DNA of 64,000 nt from Micromonospora sp. CB01531 (GTDB taxonomy: Bacteria > Actinomycetota > Actinomycetes > Mycobacteriales > Micromonosporaceae), in the NCBI RefSeq assembly GCF_001905095.1, contig NZ_LWLS01000094.1, positions 62,001-126,000 on the forward strand, in the 5' to 3' direction. Of the stretch, positions 26,763 to 35,140 are shown piece after piece (position 1 is the stretch's first letter; the number at the start of each line of letters is the position of its first letter). Made by a program: the position numbers and the translations under genes. The notes beneath the pieces are model-generated. The model searched no databases, was not told the origin of the DNA, and saw nothing but the letters and a program-made list of their open reading frames with translations.

Positions 26763-27464
26763 TCAGGCGGCCAGCATGGCCAGGACGATCCCGGCGCTGG
26801 CCAGCACCGCCGGGACCAGGCATACCAACGCGCCGAACCGGGGGGTGCGGTCCACCCGGTCCGTCGGGCGGGGCCGGAACAGCCGCCCGACCGCCAGCCA
26901 GCCCACCATGAACGCGACCGCCGGCATCGGCAGCCCGACCACCAGCGCCAGCACGCTAGCCGGGCCGGTGCCGGTGGCGAGGAAGAGCACCACCTGGATC
27001 AGCGGGACGATCAGCGCCAGCGGCCCGTACACCAGCAGGTTGCGGGGGCGCGCCGGCCACCGCGCCAGCCGGGGCAGGCCGCGCGCGGCAAGCGTGTCGT
27101 CGGCGGCGTCCGCCCACCCACTGGCGGTCCGCAGGCCGGCCAGCACCGCCGCTGGACCGGCCGCCATCGACCGGGCCGCCTCGGTCACCTCCGGCGGCGT
27201 CGGCACCAGCGAGATCGCCGGTACGCCCAGCTCCCGCAGCCGCGACTGCTGCGGGGCCAGCCGCTCCCGGACGGCAGTCAGCTCCTCCCGGGCCGCCGCC
27301 ACCGACCGGGCCTGCTCGCTGGCGGCGGTCGCCGCCGCCCGGCGTACCCCGTCGAGCAGTCGGGCGGCGGCGATGTAGCCCGCCCAGGCCGCCTCGGCCG
27401 GGTCGACGTCGGCCGTCGGTCCGCCGGACCGGGGCGTGGGCACGGGCGTGCCGGTCTCGCTCAC
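26763..27464 (-). CDS. Coiled-coil membrane protein paired with FtsK-like ATPase, function unknown
   Basis: A 233-aa protein starting VSETGTPVPTPRSGG. Residues 30-95 form a likely coiled coil (AASEQARSVAAAREELTAVRERLAPQQSRL). The C-terminal part has two or three membrane helices: LLVYGPLALIVPLIQVVLFLA, ASVLALVVGLPMPAVAFMVGWLAV and the final VCLVPAVLASAGIVLAMLAA. I do not recognise the family. It is coupled, through a repeat element that supplies a 23-codon mini-ORF, to the FtsK-like ATPase gene upstream, so the two probably act together, the membrane protein perhaps as anchor. Confidence 0.7.
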   Translation of the reverse strand: MSETGTPVPTPRSGGPTADVDPAEAAWAGYIAAARLLDGVRRAAATAASEQARSVAAAREELTAVRERLAPQQSRLRELGVPAISLVPTPPEVTEAARSMAAGPAAVLAGLRTASGWADAADDTLAARGLPRLARWPARPRNLLVYGPLALIVPLIQVVLFLATGTGPASVLALVVGLPMPAVAFMVGWLAVGRLFRPRPTDRVDRTPRFGALVCLVPAVLASAGIVLAMLAA

Positions 27465-27532
27465 GCCGTCGCCTCGCTTCGCTCCCCGGCGGCGCGCGGC
27501 GCCACGCCGCCGAGCCGAACGTCCGCGCTCAC
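27461..27532 (-). repeat. 68-bp start-codon-duplicating element between FtsK-like and membrane genes
   Basis: The FtsK-like stop overlaps a GTG (GTGA at 27532-27529) that opens a 23-codon frame beginning VSADVRLGG and ending GERSEATA. Its TGA overlaps the GTG start of the membrane protein at 27464. The start-to-start distance is 68 nt (3n-1). CGTGAGCG flanks both sides, and the 3' end, GAGCGAAGCGAGGCGACGGC, is nearly the same as in the 80-bp element at 41475. Confidence 0.65.
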
Positions 27533-30075
27533 GGCACCGGCCCCTCCCCGAACGGCACCAGCACCGTCCCCTGCTCACCCGGTCCGTCCCAGAGCATCGC
27601 CCGCCCTGGCCGGGGCCGCCACAGCACCGGGCGGTCGAAGAGCTGCTCCAGCCGGCTGCCCGGCACGTCGGTCACCACCACGGCGGTGAGCTTGTCCACC
27701 TCGCCCTCCGGGCCCAGCACCCCGACCAGCGGCCCCACCGAGCGCCACCAGCCGAGCAGGTGCCGCCCGGCCGGCGGCCCCTCCAGCAGCAGCGACCGCA
27801 GCCGATCGGGCGGCAGCTCGGCCGCGTCCGGCACGTCCAACCCGAACACCACGAGGTAGCCGGGCTCGTCCGCCTCGATCGCCGCCCGCAGGCCCGCCAC
27901 GTCGACGGTGTCGACCTCGTGCCGCTCCGCCAGCTCGGCGGCGAGCGCCGCAGCCGGCTCGGCCGACCCGTGCGCCAGTGGTGCCAGCACGAACCGGGCT
28001 GCGCCGTGGTGTGCCGCCACGCTCCTCGCGGCGGTCACCAGCAGTCGTTCCGCCTCCTCGTCCCGGCCCAGCACGGCGAGGTTCCGGCCGGCCGCCGGCC
28101 CGAGCGGTACGGCCACCGTCGAGCGGCGCACATCCACCGCCCGGCCCGGCAACGCGGCCGGCGTGTGCGCCCGACCGGCCAGCGCGGCCCGGTAGCGCGG
28201 GTCGTTGGCGAGCAGCGGGCGCGCGTACCCGGCGAAGACCACCGGCGGGGCGGCGTTCTCGGGTCGGGCCGACCAGAGCCGGTGCCGCAGCTCGGCGAGG
28301 ACCTCAAGGTCCGCGTGCGGGTCCGGGAACCGGATCATCCGCTCGTGCCCCCGGGTCGCCCCGCGCGGCCCGCCCAGCCCGCCGGCCGTGTTCACCACCG
28401 CGCTGCCCACCGGCAGGCCGGCGGCCGCGTCGTTCGTCGGCTCCAGCACCGCCGAGCCGCCGGCCAGCGCTACCCGGACCGGGAACTGGCCGAGCAACGG
28501 GTCGCGCGGGCCGCCGATGCCGAGGTCGCCCTCGCCGGCCAGGACCAGATGGATCCCGTACGCCCGGGCGGCGCGGGCCAGCGCGTCCAGCCGGGCCAGG
28601 GTGTCGGTGGCCAACCGGTCCCGCTCGTGTAGCAGCAACGGGAAGTTGTCGATCACGCAGACGATCCGCGGCAGCTCCTGGTGCTGGCGCAGCTCCGGGT
28701 AGCGTTGCCCGCCGGCCCGCCGGCCGGCCTCCTCCCGGCGACGCAGCTCCGCCGTCAGTTCGTCGAGCAGGTCCGCCACGTACTCCCGGTCGGCGGCCAT
28801 CCCGGCGGCCCGGACCTGCGGCACCCAGGAGCGGTCCCGCTCGGTCTGGAGGAACTCCACGAAGGACTCGCCGTCGCCCAGGTCGGCCAGGTAGAGGGCC
28901 AGTTCGTCGGGGCCGTAGCGGGCGGACAAGCCGAACAGCACGTTGGTGAGGAACGTCGACCGCCCCGCCCCGGAACGGCCGCTGACCAGCCAGTGCGGGG
29001 TCAGCTCGGTGAAGCCGAGGCTGACCGGTCGCCCGGCGGCGTCACCGACCATGGTGGACAGCCCGTCGACCGCGCGGTCGGCCCACAGTTCGCCCGCCGG
29101 TAGCAGGTCGGTCAGGGCGAGCCGGCTGCCGTCCTCGATCTGCCGGGCCAGCCGCAGGCAGACCCCGACGACCAGTTCCTCCGGCGGGTCCTCCGCCACG
29201 AAGACCGGGCAGTTGAGCCCGCCGGGCGGGTCCGCGCCCGGGCTGCTGAAGCCCGCGGCCGGCGGATCGCCGAGCAATGCGTATGCGGTGCGCACCGCCA
29301 GCGGGGTGGCCTGTGGCAGTGGGTCCTCCGCCGGCCAGCCGGCCACCACCAGGTGCAGCCCGGCCCGGTGCCCCTGGGCGGCCAGCTCCCCGATCCGGGC
29401 GAGGTCGGCGGGGGCCGTGCCGTCGGGCAGCGCGGCCACCACCAGCAGCAACGTACGGTCGTGCCCGCGCTGCCGGGCCGTGCCCGCGGCCACCCACTGC
29501 TCGGCCTCGGTGAGGACCGCCCGGAGTCCTGCCACGTCGGTCGCCGGCGGGGGCAGCAGCCCGGCATCGGCGAGCGCCGCGAACCCGGCGAAGGTCGCGC
29601 CGGCACCGGTGCCGTCGACCGCGCGGGCCAGCAGGGCACTGGCCGGCGTCGCGGCGAACAGCCGGAGCAGGAGGGCCCGGAGCAGGCCGGCCACCCGCGG
29701 ATCGTCGGCGCCGGCGTCGATGCTCAGATGTCCACTGCCGAACAGCGGCACCAGCGCGGGGAACCGGGCGTCGTCCAGTGGCGCGGCGGTGCCGACCCGG
29801 ACGACGGGCGGCGGGCCGTCCCCGGGCGGGGTGGCCACGGCCAGGGTCTCCAGCGGATCGCCGGCCCAGCCGGGTGCGGCGAGGGCCGAGGCTGCCCGGA
29901 GCCGCTCCGCCAGCTCGTACTGCCGGTGGTGGTCCGCGGGCGCCGGACGGATCTCGTCGAGGATGCCGGCGGCGGCGGTCGCGGCGGCCTCGGCCCGCCG
30001 GTGCAGCGCGGCGGCCCGACCGGCTCGCGCCTTCGGACTCGCCACCGCGTCCACCTCTCTTCCCGAGGCCGACAT
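27529..30075 (-). CDS. FtsK/SpoIIIE-domain ATPase, possible secretion or DNA motor
   Basis: An 848-aa cytoplasmic protein. Residues 1-60 form an alanine-rich helical or coiled-coil region. An FtsK-like core lies around residues 350-560, with LTPHWLVSGRSGAGRSTFL (Walker A with Arg in place of the usual Lys, about residue 368), YLADLGDGESF and a Walker B-like RIVCVIDNFPLLL (Asn in place of Glu, about residue 477). A second, degenerate P-loop-like region follows (LAVLGRDEEAERLLVTAA). ATP hydrolysis is therefore uncertain. The ATG at 30075 is fixed by a GGGGAGGAG ribosome site and a TACCGT promoter box. It could be the coupling or motor ATPase for the adjacent type IV-like system, but that is inference. 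Confidence 0.75.
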   Translation of the reverse strand: MSASGREVDAVASPKARAGRAAALHRRAEAAATAAAGILDEIRPAPADHHRQYELAERLRAASALAAPGWAGDPLETLAVATPPGDGPPPVVRVGTAAPLDDARFPALVPLFGSGHLSIDAGADDPRVAGLLRALLLRLFAATPASALLARAVDGTGAGATFAGFAALADAGLLPPPATDVAGLRAVLTEAEQWVAAGTARQRGHDRTLLLVVAALPDGTAPADLARIGELAAQGHRAGLHLVVAGWPAEDPLPQATPLAVRTAYALLGDPPAAGFSSPGADPPGGLNCPVFVAEDPPEELVVGVCLRLARQIEDGSRLALTDLLPAGELWADRAVDGLSTMVGDAAGRPVSLGFTELTPHWLVSGRSGAGRSTFLTNVLFGLSARYGPDELALYLADLGDGESFVEFLQTERDRSWVPQVRAAGMAADREYVADLLDELTAELRRREEAGRRAGGQRYPELRQHQELPRIVCVIDNFPLLLHERDRLATDTLARLDALARAARAYGIHLVLAGEGDLGIGGPRDPLLGQFPVRVALAGGSAVLEPTNDAAAGLPVGSAVVNTAGGLGGPRGATRGHERMIRFPDPHADLEVLAELRHRLWSARPENAAPPVVFAGYARPLLANDPRYRAALAGRAHTPAALPGRAVDVRRSTVAVPLGPAAGRNLAVLGRDEEAERLLVTAARSVAAHHGAARFVLAPLAHGSAEPAAALAAELAERHEVDTVDVAGLRAAIEADEPGYLVVFGLDVPDAAELPPDRLRSLLLEGPPAGRHLLGWWRSVGPLVGVLGPEGEVDKLTAVVVTDVPGSRLEQLFDRPVLWRPRPGRAMLWDGPGEQGTVLVPFGEGPVP

Positions 30076-30092
30076 CTCCTCCCCGAGGTGTG

Positions 30093-30098
30093 ACGGTA
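30093..30098 (-). promoter_or_regulatory. -10 box for the FtsK-like gene in the 30076-30294 spacer
   Basis: On the minus strand TACCGT lies 17 nt before the ATG at 30075, leaving a short leader with GGGGAGGAG. The 219-nt divergent spacer up to the plus-strand gene at 30295 shows nothing else clear. Confidence 0.45.
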
Positions 30099-30282
30099 TC
30101 CCAGCCGAGGTCCGTCCTCCGGGATGTCGGTCGGCGCTGCGCCGGTCTTTGCCGTGGTGGTGAGTCGGCTCACCCGATGCCGTTCGGCCGGGCCGCCGGG
30201 GCGCCCACGCCGGGCGGTGGCCGTCCCGGCGGTTCGCCACGATCCGGGGATCTGGGGCATTGGGTACGCGGCGCGCAGCCGA

Positions 30283-30288
30283 TAGCCT
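30283..30288 (+). promoter_or_regulatory. -10 box before the NTF2-like gene
   Basis: TAGCCT, then 6 nt (CAGGAG), then the GTG at 30295. The same bases form an AGGAGG whose ideal spacing points to a second in-frame GTG at 30304, so two modes of initiation overlap here. Confidence 0.45.
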
Positions 30289-30294
30289 CAGGAG

Positions 30295-30861
30295 GTGGAA
30301 TCAGTGCAGCCCCCCGCCGGTTCCCAGGTCTCCCGCGTACCGGCGCAGCGGACCCCGCCCGAGCAGTTGGCGCCACCCGCGCCGGCCCCGGCGCCGGAAC
30401 GTCCGCGCCGGCCGCTGCGTACCGTCCTCACGGTCGTCGCCGGGGTGCTGGCGCTGCTCTGTGCCGGCGGCGCCGTCGTCGGTTTCGTGCTCTACGACCG
30501 CGCCACCGCGCCCGACCGCAGCGCCCCCGACGTGGTGGTGGACAACTACCTTCGTGCGTTCCTGATGGACCGCAACGACACGAAGGCGCAGGAGTTCAGG
30601 TGCGAGGGCAGGACGAATTTCGACGGCCTGCGGGCGCTCCGCGATGATCTCGTGGCGCGGGAGAAGAAGTTCGGCACGACGATCTCGGTGAGCTGGGGCG
30701 CACTGAGCGTTCAACAGTCGGGAGACGTCGCCGTGGTCGAGGTTGATCTCATCATCTCGGCCCTTGTCGACGGCGTTTCGCAGAGCGATCGGCAGGGCTG
30801 GCGGTTCGAGACGAGGCGGGGCGACGGCTGGGGTGTCTGCACGGCCGAGCGCGCCGGGTGA
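30295..30861 (+). CDS. Membrane-anchored protein with NTF2-like extracytoplasmic domain
   Basis: About 188 residues: a Pro/Ala-rich cytoplasmic N-terminus, one helix (VLTVVAGVLALLCAGGAVVGFVLY) and an exported domain of about 110 residues with the pattern of actinobacterial NTF2-like or DUF4878-like proteins (APDVVVDNYLRAFLMDRND near its start). Codon use in the second half is visibly less GC-biased than in neighbours. It is the only plus-strand gene inside the secretion-like block. Start is either the GTG at 30295 (leaderless) or that at 30304 (ribosome site). Function unknown; a VirB8/TcpC-like role is possible but not shown. Confidence 0.65.
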   Translation: MESVQPPAGSQVSRVPAQRTPPEQLAPPAPAPAPERPRRPLRTVLTVVAGVLALLCAGGAVVGFVLYDRATAPDRSAPDVVVDNYLRAFLMDRNDTKAQEFRCEGRTNFDGLRALRDDLVAREKKFGTTISVSWGALSVQQSGDVAVVEVDLIISALVDGVSQSDRQGWRFETRRGDGWGVCTAERAG

Positions 30862-30868
30862 GGGTGGT

Positions 30869-31468
30869 TTACTCGAGCCAGAGCAGGTGGACCGGGACCT
30901 CCAACGTGATCGGTGCCTGGCCGCGCCACGCCCACCGGTACCACTCCAGCTCCGGTGCCACCCGGACGCAGATGTCCCCGTCCGCGCCGGCGTAGGTCTC
31001 GGTCACCGCGCGGAGGTCGCGCTGCTCGGTCGCTCCCGTCACGTGCACCACGCGCCGGCCGGCCACCGAGTCCGCCTCGACGACCGGGGTGGGCGGGCGA
31101 CGGGTGGGCGCGTCGAGGGAGACCAGGCGGAGACCCGACCCGGCCGGTCGGGCCGCCGGCTCCCGCCCGCCCACCGTCTCCACCCAGACCCGTTCCACGG
31201 GCACCAGCGGCGCGAAGACCTCCACCTGCTCCGCCTCGGCGCGGTACCACTCGTGCTCCGGGATGACCGGCACGTACGTCCGGCTGCCCTGCACCACCTG
31301 CTCGTCGGCGCGGAGGTCGCCGCGCCAGCCGAGGCCGGGCAGGCCGACCAGCACCCGCCGGCCCCGCAGGTCGACGCGGCCGGCGGCGGGGACGATCTCG
31401 ACCGGTCGGGGCGGCCGCGGCGCCCAGTCGGGCTGGTCCGCGAAGGGGTCGGGCAGGGGATTGCTCAT
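30869..31468 (-). CDS. Hypothetical protein of the type IV secretion-like block
   Basis: A 199-aa soluble protein, MSNPLPDPFADQPDW at the N-terminus, with no membrane segment or signal peptide. Two related-looking blocks are visible, PEHEWYRAEAEQVEVFAPLVPVERVW and APELEWYRWAWRGQAPITLEVPVHLLW, which suggests an internal duplication of a beta-rich unit. It is 13 nt downstream of the hydrolase gene on the same strand, so it is probably the last gene of the secretion-like operon. No family recognised. Confidence 0.6.
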   Translation of the reverse strand: MSNPLPDPFADQPDWAPRPPRPVEIVPAAGRVDLRGRRVLVGLPGLGWRGDLRADEQVVQGSRTYVPVIPEHEWYRAEAEQVEVFAPLVPVERVWVETVGGREPAARPAGSGLRLVSLDAPTRRPPTPVVEADSVAGRRVVHVTGATEQRDLRAVTETYAGADGDICVRVAPELEWYRWAWRGQAPITLEVPVHLLWLE

Positions 31469-31481
31469 GTGCCGGCGAGCC

Positions 31482-32657
31482 TCACGCGGTGCCGACCAGC
31501 GGTGCGCCGCGCTCCCGCATGAACGGCACGGGATTGATGGCGCCCCGGCTGGACCGGTCGCCGTCGGTGTGCACCTCGAAGTGCAGATGCGGCCCGGAGG
31601 AGTTTCCGCTGCTGCCGGAGTAGCCGATCACCTGGCCCGCGGCCACGGCCTGCCCGGGCGCCACCGCGGGCCGTTGGATCAGATGGCAGTAGCGGGTGAC
31701 GTAACCGCCGGCGTGCAGGATGTCCACGAACCAGCCGCAGCCGCCCTTGCCCGGCCAGCCGTCACGGTCGCAGTCCCGCCGTCCTGAGTGGTCGGGGTCG
31801 CAGCGGGCCACCAGCACCCGGCCGGTGGCCGCGGCGTGGATCGGCGTCCTCTTGTCCGCATCCAGGTCGACCCCGTTGTGGCTGGGGCGTTCGGCGGTGC
31901 GGAAGCCGGAGACGATGCCGCCCGGGAGCGGAGCGGTCCAGCCGGAGGCGGCGATCCGGGCGCCGGCGGCGGCGTCGCAGACCGCCTTTCCGGCGATCTC
32001 CACCGTGCGGGCGGCACCCCCGGCGAGCGCGTCGACGATCCGGCCGGCGAGGTCCTCGTGCTTGGCGTACGCGTCCGGGAAGGCGCTGACCTGCACCCGC
32101 TGCGCCACCACGGTCAGCTGGCGCCGTTGCCAGTCCGGCACCTTCAGCAGCTTCTCGTAGAACTTGCCGGCGGCGTAGGACGGCGTCATCCGCTGCTGGA
32201 CGCTGCCCCAACCGGGCCGCTGCTGGAACAGGCCCAGCGAGTCGTGGTCGGAGCCGACGCCCTCGTGCGGCAGCGTGAGCGACGCCGGCACCGTGCTGTT
32301 GGCGAGGTTGCGCAGGGCGGACTCCTGCATGGCGGTGGCCAGCGCGATGACCCAGCCCCGGGCGGGCACCTTCATGTCCTGGCCGACCTTGATGATGACG
32401 GCTGCGTTGCGCAGCTGCCCCTCGCCGTACTCGGTGAAACGCGGCATGTCCCCGGTGACGTCGACCTGGTAGGCGACGTCGCAGCCCAGGCCGGCGGTTC
32501 GGCCGTCCTTTTCGTCGCCGCCCAGTTCGGTGAGGAAGAACGCGCCGGCGCCACCGACGCAGCAGAGCAGGGCGAGCACCGTGGTCAGCGCGGTGACCAG
32601 CACGCCGAGCCGCAACCGCCCGCGGCGCGGGACCGTCTCGTCCGCCGCGGGGCTCAT
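31482..32657 (-). CDS. Bifunctional lytic transglycosylase / M23 endopeptidase (VirB1-like cell wall hydrolase)
   Basis: A 391-aa protein with one N-terminal membrane helix (residues about 16-42). The first extracytoplasmic domain is transglycosylase-like: ALATAMQESALRNLANS with a candidate catalytic Glu, and SLGLFQQRPGWG. The second is an M23 (LytM) zinc endopeptidase: HNGVDLDAD supplies His and Asp, and PHLHFEVH the remaining metal and catalytic His residues. This two-domain wall hydrolase is typical of Gram-positive type IV secretion systems, where it opens the peptidoglycan. The ATG at 32657 overlaps the stop of the upstream gene (ATGA). Confidence 0.85.
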   Translation of the reverse strand: MSPAADETVPRRGRLRLGVLVTALTTVLALLCCVGGAGAFFLTELGGDEKDGRTAGLGCDVAYQVDVTGDMPRFTEYGEGQLRNAAVIIKVGQDMKVPARGWVIALATAMQESALRNLANSTVPASLTLPHEGVGSDHDSLGLFQQRPGWGSVQQRMTPSYAAGKFYEKLLKVPDWQRRQLTVVAQRVQVSAFPDAYAKHEDLAGRIVDALAGGAARTVEIAGKAVCDAAAGARIAASGWTAPLPGGIVSGFRTAERPSHNGVDLDADKRTPIHAAATGRVLVARCDPDHSGRRDCDRDGWPGKGGCGWFVDILHAGGYVTRYCHLIQRPAVAPGQAVAAGQVIGYSGSSGNSSGPHLHFEVHTDGDRSSRGAINPVPFMRERGAPLVGTA

Positions 32658-33205
32658 TGCCGCTCCCAGTCGACCACGTCCACCAGCCACCGCCCGTCCG
32701 AGACCACCAGTTCCAGCCGGAGCCGGCCGTTGTCGAGCGGGACCAGCGCCTCCACGAACGACTCCGTCCGGGGCCGGAGGGTCACCTGGCCGGCCACCCG
32801 CCGGGCCGGCACGCTCTCCGGGTCCGCGCCGGTCAGCTTCTCGGTCAGCGCGCTCGTGGACAGCGGCCGCAGGCGGCTCTGCCAGTCCTCCCCGCTGCTG
32901 CCGGGGCCGGTCAGCCAGGCGGTGGTGAAGCGACCGGCGGTCTGCTCGGGGGTCAACTCGCCCGGCCGGGTCTTCGGTGAGGGCGGCGGCGCCGAACTCG
33001 CCAGCACGCCGTCGTCACCGGCCTCCGGGTCGACCGTGCTGATCGGCTCGCGTGGCCGGTTGCTCAGGCCGGCGGTCGGGTCGATCGGACCGGAGAACAG
33101 CCGGGCCGCGCCGATCACGCCGAAGACCAGGGCGGCGATCACGAGCGCGACGCCGAGCCGGGACCGCAGGACCCGGGTGACTAGGAATTCCAGTGCCCGA
33201 CCCAT
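32654..33205 (-). CDS. Single-pass membrane protein with NTF2-like domain, candidate TcpC/VirB8 analogue
   Basis: A 183-aa protein, MGRALEFLVTRVLRSRLG then the helix VALVIAALVFGVIGAARLF, an extracytoplasmic Pro/Ser/Asp-rich linker and a compact alpha+beta domain (TAGRFTTAWLTG ... SFVEALVPLDNGRLRLELVV ... WLVDVVDWERQ). Size, topology and fold pattern match the NTF2-like TcpC/VirB8 bitopic components of type IV machines. It sits between the VirB6-like gene and the wall hydrolase, 5 nt after the former and overlapping the latter. The functional label is inferred from topology and context. Confidence 0.65.
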   Translation of the reverse strand: MGRALEFLVTRVLRSRLGVALVIAALVFGVIGAARLFSGPIDPTAGLSNRPREPISTVDPEAGDDGVLASSAPPPSPKTRPGELTPEQTAGRFTTAWLTGPGSSGEDWQSRLRPLSTSALTEKLTGADPESVPARRVAGQVTLRPRTESFVEALVPLDNGRLRLELVVSDGRWLVDVVDWERQ

Positions 33206-33210
33206 CGGCC

Positions 33211-35139
33211 TCACCGCGCCTCGGAGCGCACCCGGGGGGCCGGGTCGGCCGGCGCGCGGTCGGTCGAGCCCGGCCGGTAGACGGCGAAGGAGGGAGCCTC
33301 CTCGGGCACGTCGGGCTCCGTCCAACTCGCCGGCTGCCGGCGGGGGCGTGGCGCGGTGCTGCGGCGTTCGCCCTGCGGCTCGGGCGCCGGTGTCTCCTCG
33401 GCTCGCTCCCGCCCGTCCGGCCGCTGGCGTTCGGCGACCCCGGCGTGCGACGGGTCCTCGTGCCGGGCCTCCGGCCGGAGGCTGCTCTGCTCGAGCGCGA
33501 CGCCGCGCCGCCGGCCGATCGCCGGCTCGGCGGTGCCGCCGGGCTCGGCCACGTCCAGCCGCGCCGCCACCCGCATGTCGCGGAAGAACCGGCGGTGCCA
33601 GGAGCCGGCCGAGCTGATCGCCTCGCTGCTGTCCTTGCCGCCGAGCTGGGTGATCCGCCGGTATGGGCGGAGCAGCAGCCAACCCACCACGCCGCAGAGC
33701 CAGACCAGGACAACCTGGAGCCAGCCGGGCAGCGCGGGCGTGTTCATGATGAGGTCGACCGCGAACAGGTAGATGGCCGCGCCGGTGCCGAAGATGGCGA
33801 TGTTGAAGACCGCCGCGACCACCGCGTTCGCCAGCCGGCGGAGGCCGGCGCTCGCCGGACGCAGCAGACCGACCGTGCCGAGGATCGGCGCGGCGATCAC
33901 CGCCCAGCGGAAGATCAGGAAGCCGAGCAGCACCAGCAGCGAGGCGGTCAGATCGAACATCGCGAAGAGGAGCGAGGCCAGCACCGCGATGAACCCGGCC
34001 CCGATCCGGTCCATGTCGCGGACGCCCTGGAGGTACTCGTACGCCTCGGGGTCCTCCGACTTGATCTGCTCGGCGACTCGGGCCCACTGCTGCTGCTTGG
34101 CCTTGATGGTGGCCTGCCGTGTCGCCGGGTTCTGGCGGAGCTTCTCCGCTTCCTCCCAGGTGAGCGACTTGGCGTCGTAGAGCGCCGGACCGTACTTCTT
34201 GGCGGTCTCGCTGTCGGCCGAGCCGAGCACGCCCCGCAGCCAGTTCCGGTAGAGCATCGTCTCGGTGGCGGTGTCGCTGGCCCGTACGGCGGGCGGCCGC
34301 TTGTCGACGCAGGCGTCCGGATTCGGCAGCGCACACTTGCCCGCCGGGATGTCCTTGGACCCCGGCCCGACGGCGTCGTGCACCACGCCTAGCGTGGTGA
34401 TCAGGGTGCTGTCGGCGACGTTCGCCGACTTCACCGGCCAGGCCGCCAGGGCGGTCACCGCCACCATCACCAGCAACGCCCAGCCGGCCGTGGTCATGGC
34501 GTTGCTCATGTCCGACTGGCGTGACCGCCAGAGCAGGTAGAGGCCGACCACGCAGAGCGTGATGATGCCGAAGACGCTGAACACCTTCTGGTAGACGGCC
34601 TTCGTGGCCTGCTCCACCAACGGGTCCGCCCAGGCCCACATGGAGCGCGGATCCCAGGCCCGTTCACGCAACGCGTTGGACGCGCCGATGACCGCGTTGG
34701 CGAACATGAACTCGCCGTTCGCGACCATGGTGGTGAAGCGGTAGTCGGGATGGAGCACGGCCGAGGCGCAGCCGCCGTCGACGTCGTACGTCGTGTAGCT
34801 GTACCCGGCGTAGCCGTAGTCGCTGTAGAGCCCCTTGGGGCCGGGGAGCTTGGCGGAGTCGGGGCGGGAGGCGAACCAGCCGGCCAGGCCCGAGTCGGGC
34901 GCGCCGGGTACGGGTGCGTTGCGGCAGGCCGCCGCATCCTCGGTGACTGCGTTCAGCTTGGCTACGCAGGCGCGGAAGTCGACCTGCCACTGTTTGGTGG
35001 TACACAGTTCGGCCGGTGCCGGGGTGGGTTCAGTGGCGTACGCGGGTGTCGCCCCGACCACCGGCCAGGCGATGGTGGCCACGGCGAGTACGCCGAGCGC
35101 GAGGAGGAGCGCCGCGATCCGTGCCCGGGCCCTCGCCAT
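33211..35139 (-). CDS. Polytopic VirB6/TrbL-like membrane protein
   Basis: A 642-aa protein with a cleavable signal (residues 1-35, ending TPAYA), an extracytoplasmic Cys-containing domain of about 140 residues, two helices near residues 180-235, an extracytoplasmic or cytosolic insert, and three or four helices near 383-490. The C-terminal ~150 residues are charged and Pro-rich (cytoplasmic tail). This resembles the VirB6/TrbL/TcpH group that builds the type IV secretion channel. One nucleotide separates it from the VirB4 stop; a GGAGG lies before its ATG. Confidence 0.72.
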   Translation of the reverse strand: MARARARIAALLLALGVLAVATIAWPVVGATPAYATEPTPAPAELCTTKQWQVDFRACVAKLNAVTEDAAACRNAPVPGAPDSGLAGWFASRPDSAKLPGPKGLYSDYGYAGYSYTTYDVDGGCASAVLHPDYRFTTMVANGEFMFANAVIGASNALRERAWDPRSMWAWADPLVEQATKAVYQKVFSVFGIITLCVVGLYLLWRSRQSDMSNAMTTAGWALLVMVAVTALAAWPVKSANVADSTLITTLGVVHDAVGPGSKDIPAGKCALPNPDACVDKRPPAVRASDTATETMLYRNWLRGVLGSADSETAKKYGPALYDAKSLTWEEAEKLRQNPATRQATIKAKQQQWARVAEQIKSEDPEAYEYLQGVRDMDRIGAGFIAVLASLLFAMFDLTASLLVLLGFLIFRWAVIAAPILGTVGLLRPASAGLRRLANAVVAAVFNIAIFGTGAAIYLFAVDLIMNTPALPGWLQVVLVWLCGVVGWLLLRPYRRITQLGGKDSSEAISSAGSWHRRFFRDMRVAARLDVAEPGGTAEPAIGRRRGVALEQSSLRPEARHEDPSHAGVAERQRPDGRERAEETPAPEPQGERRSTAPRPRRQPASWTEPDVPEEAPSFAVYRPGSTDRAPADPAPRVRSEAR

Positions 35140-35140
35140 G

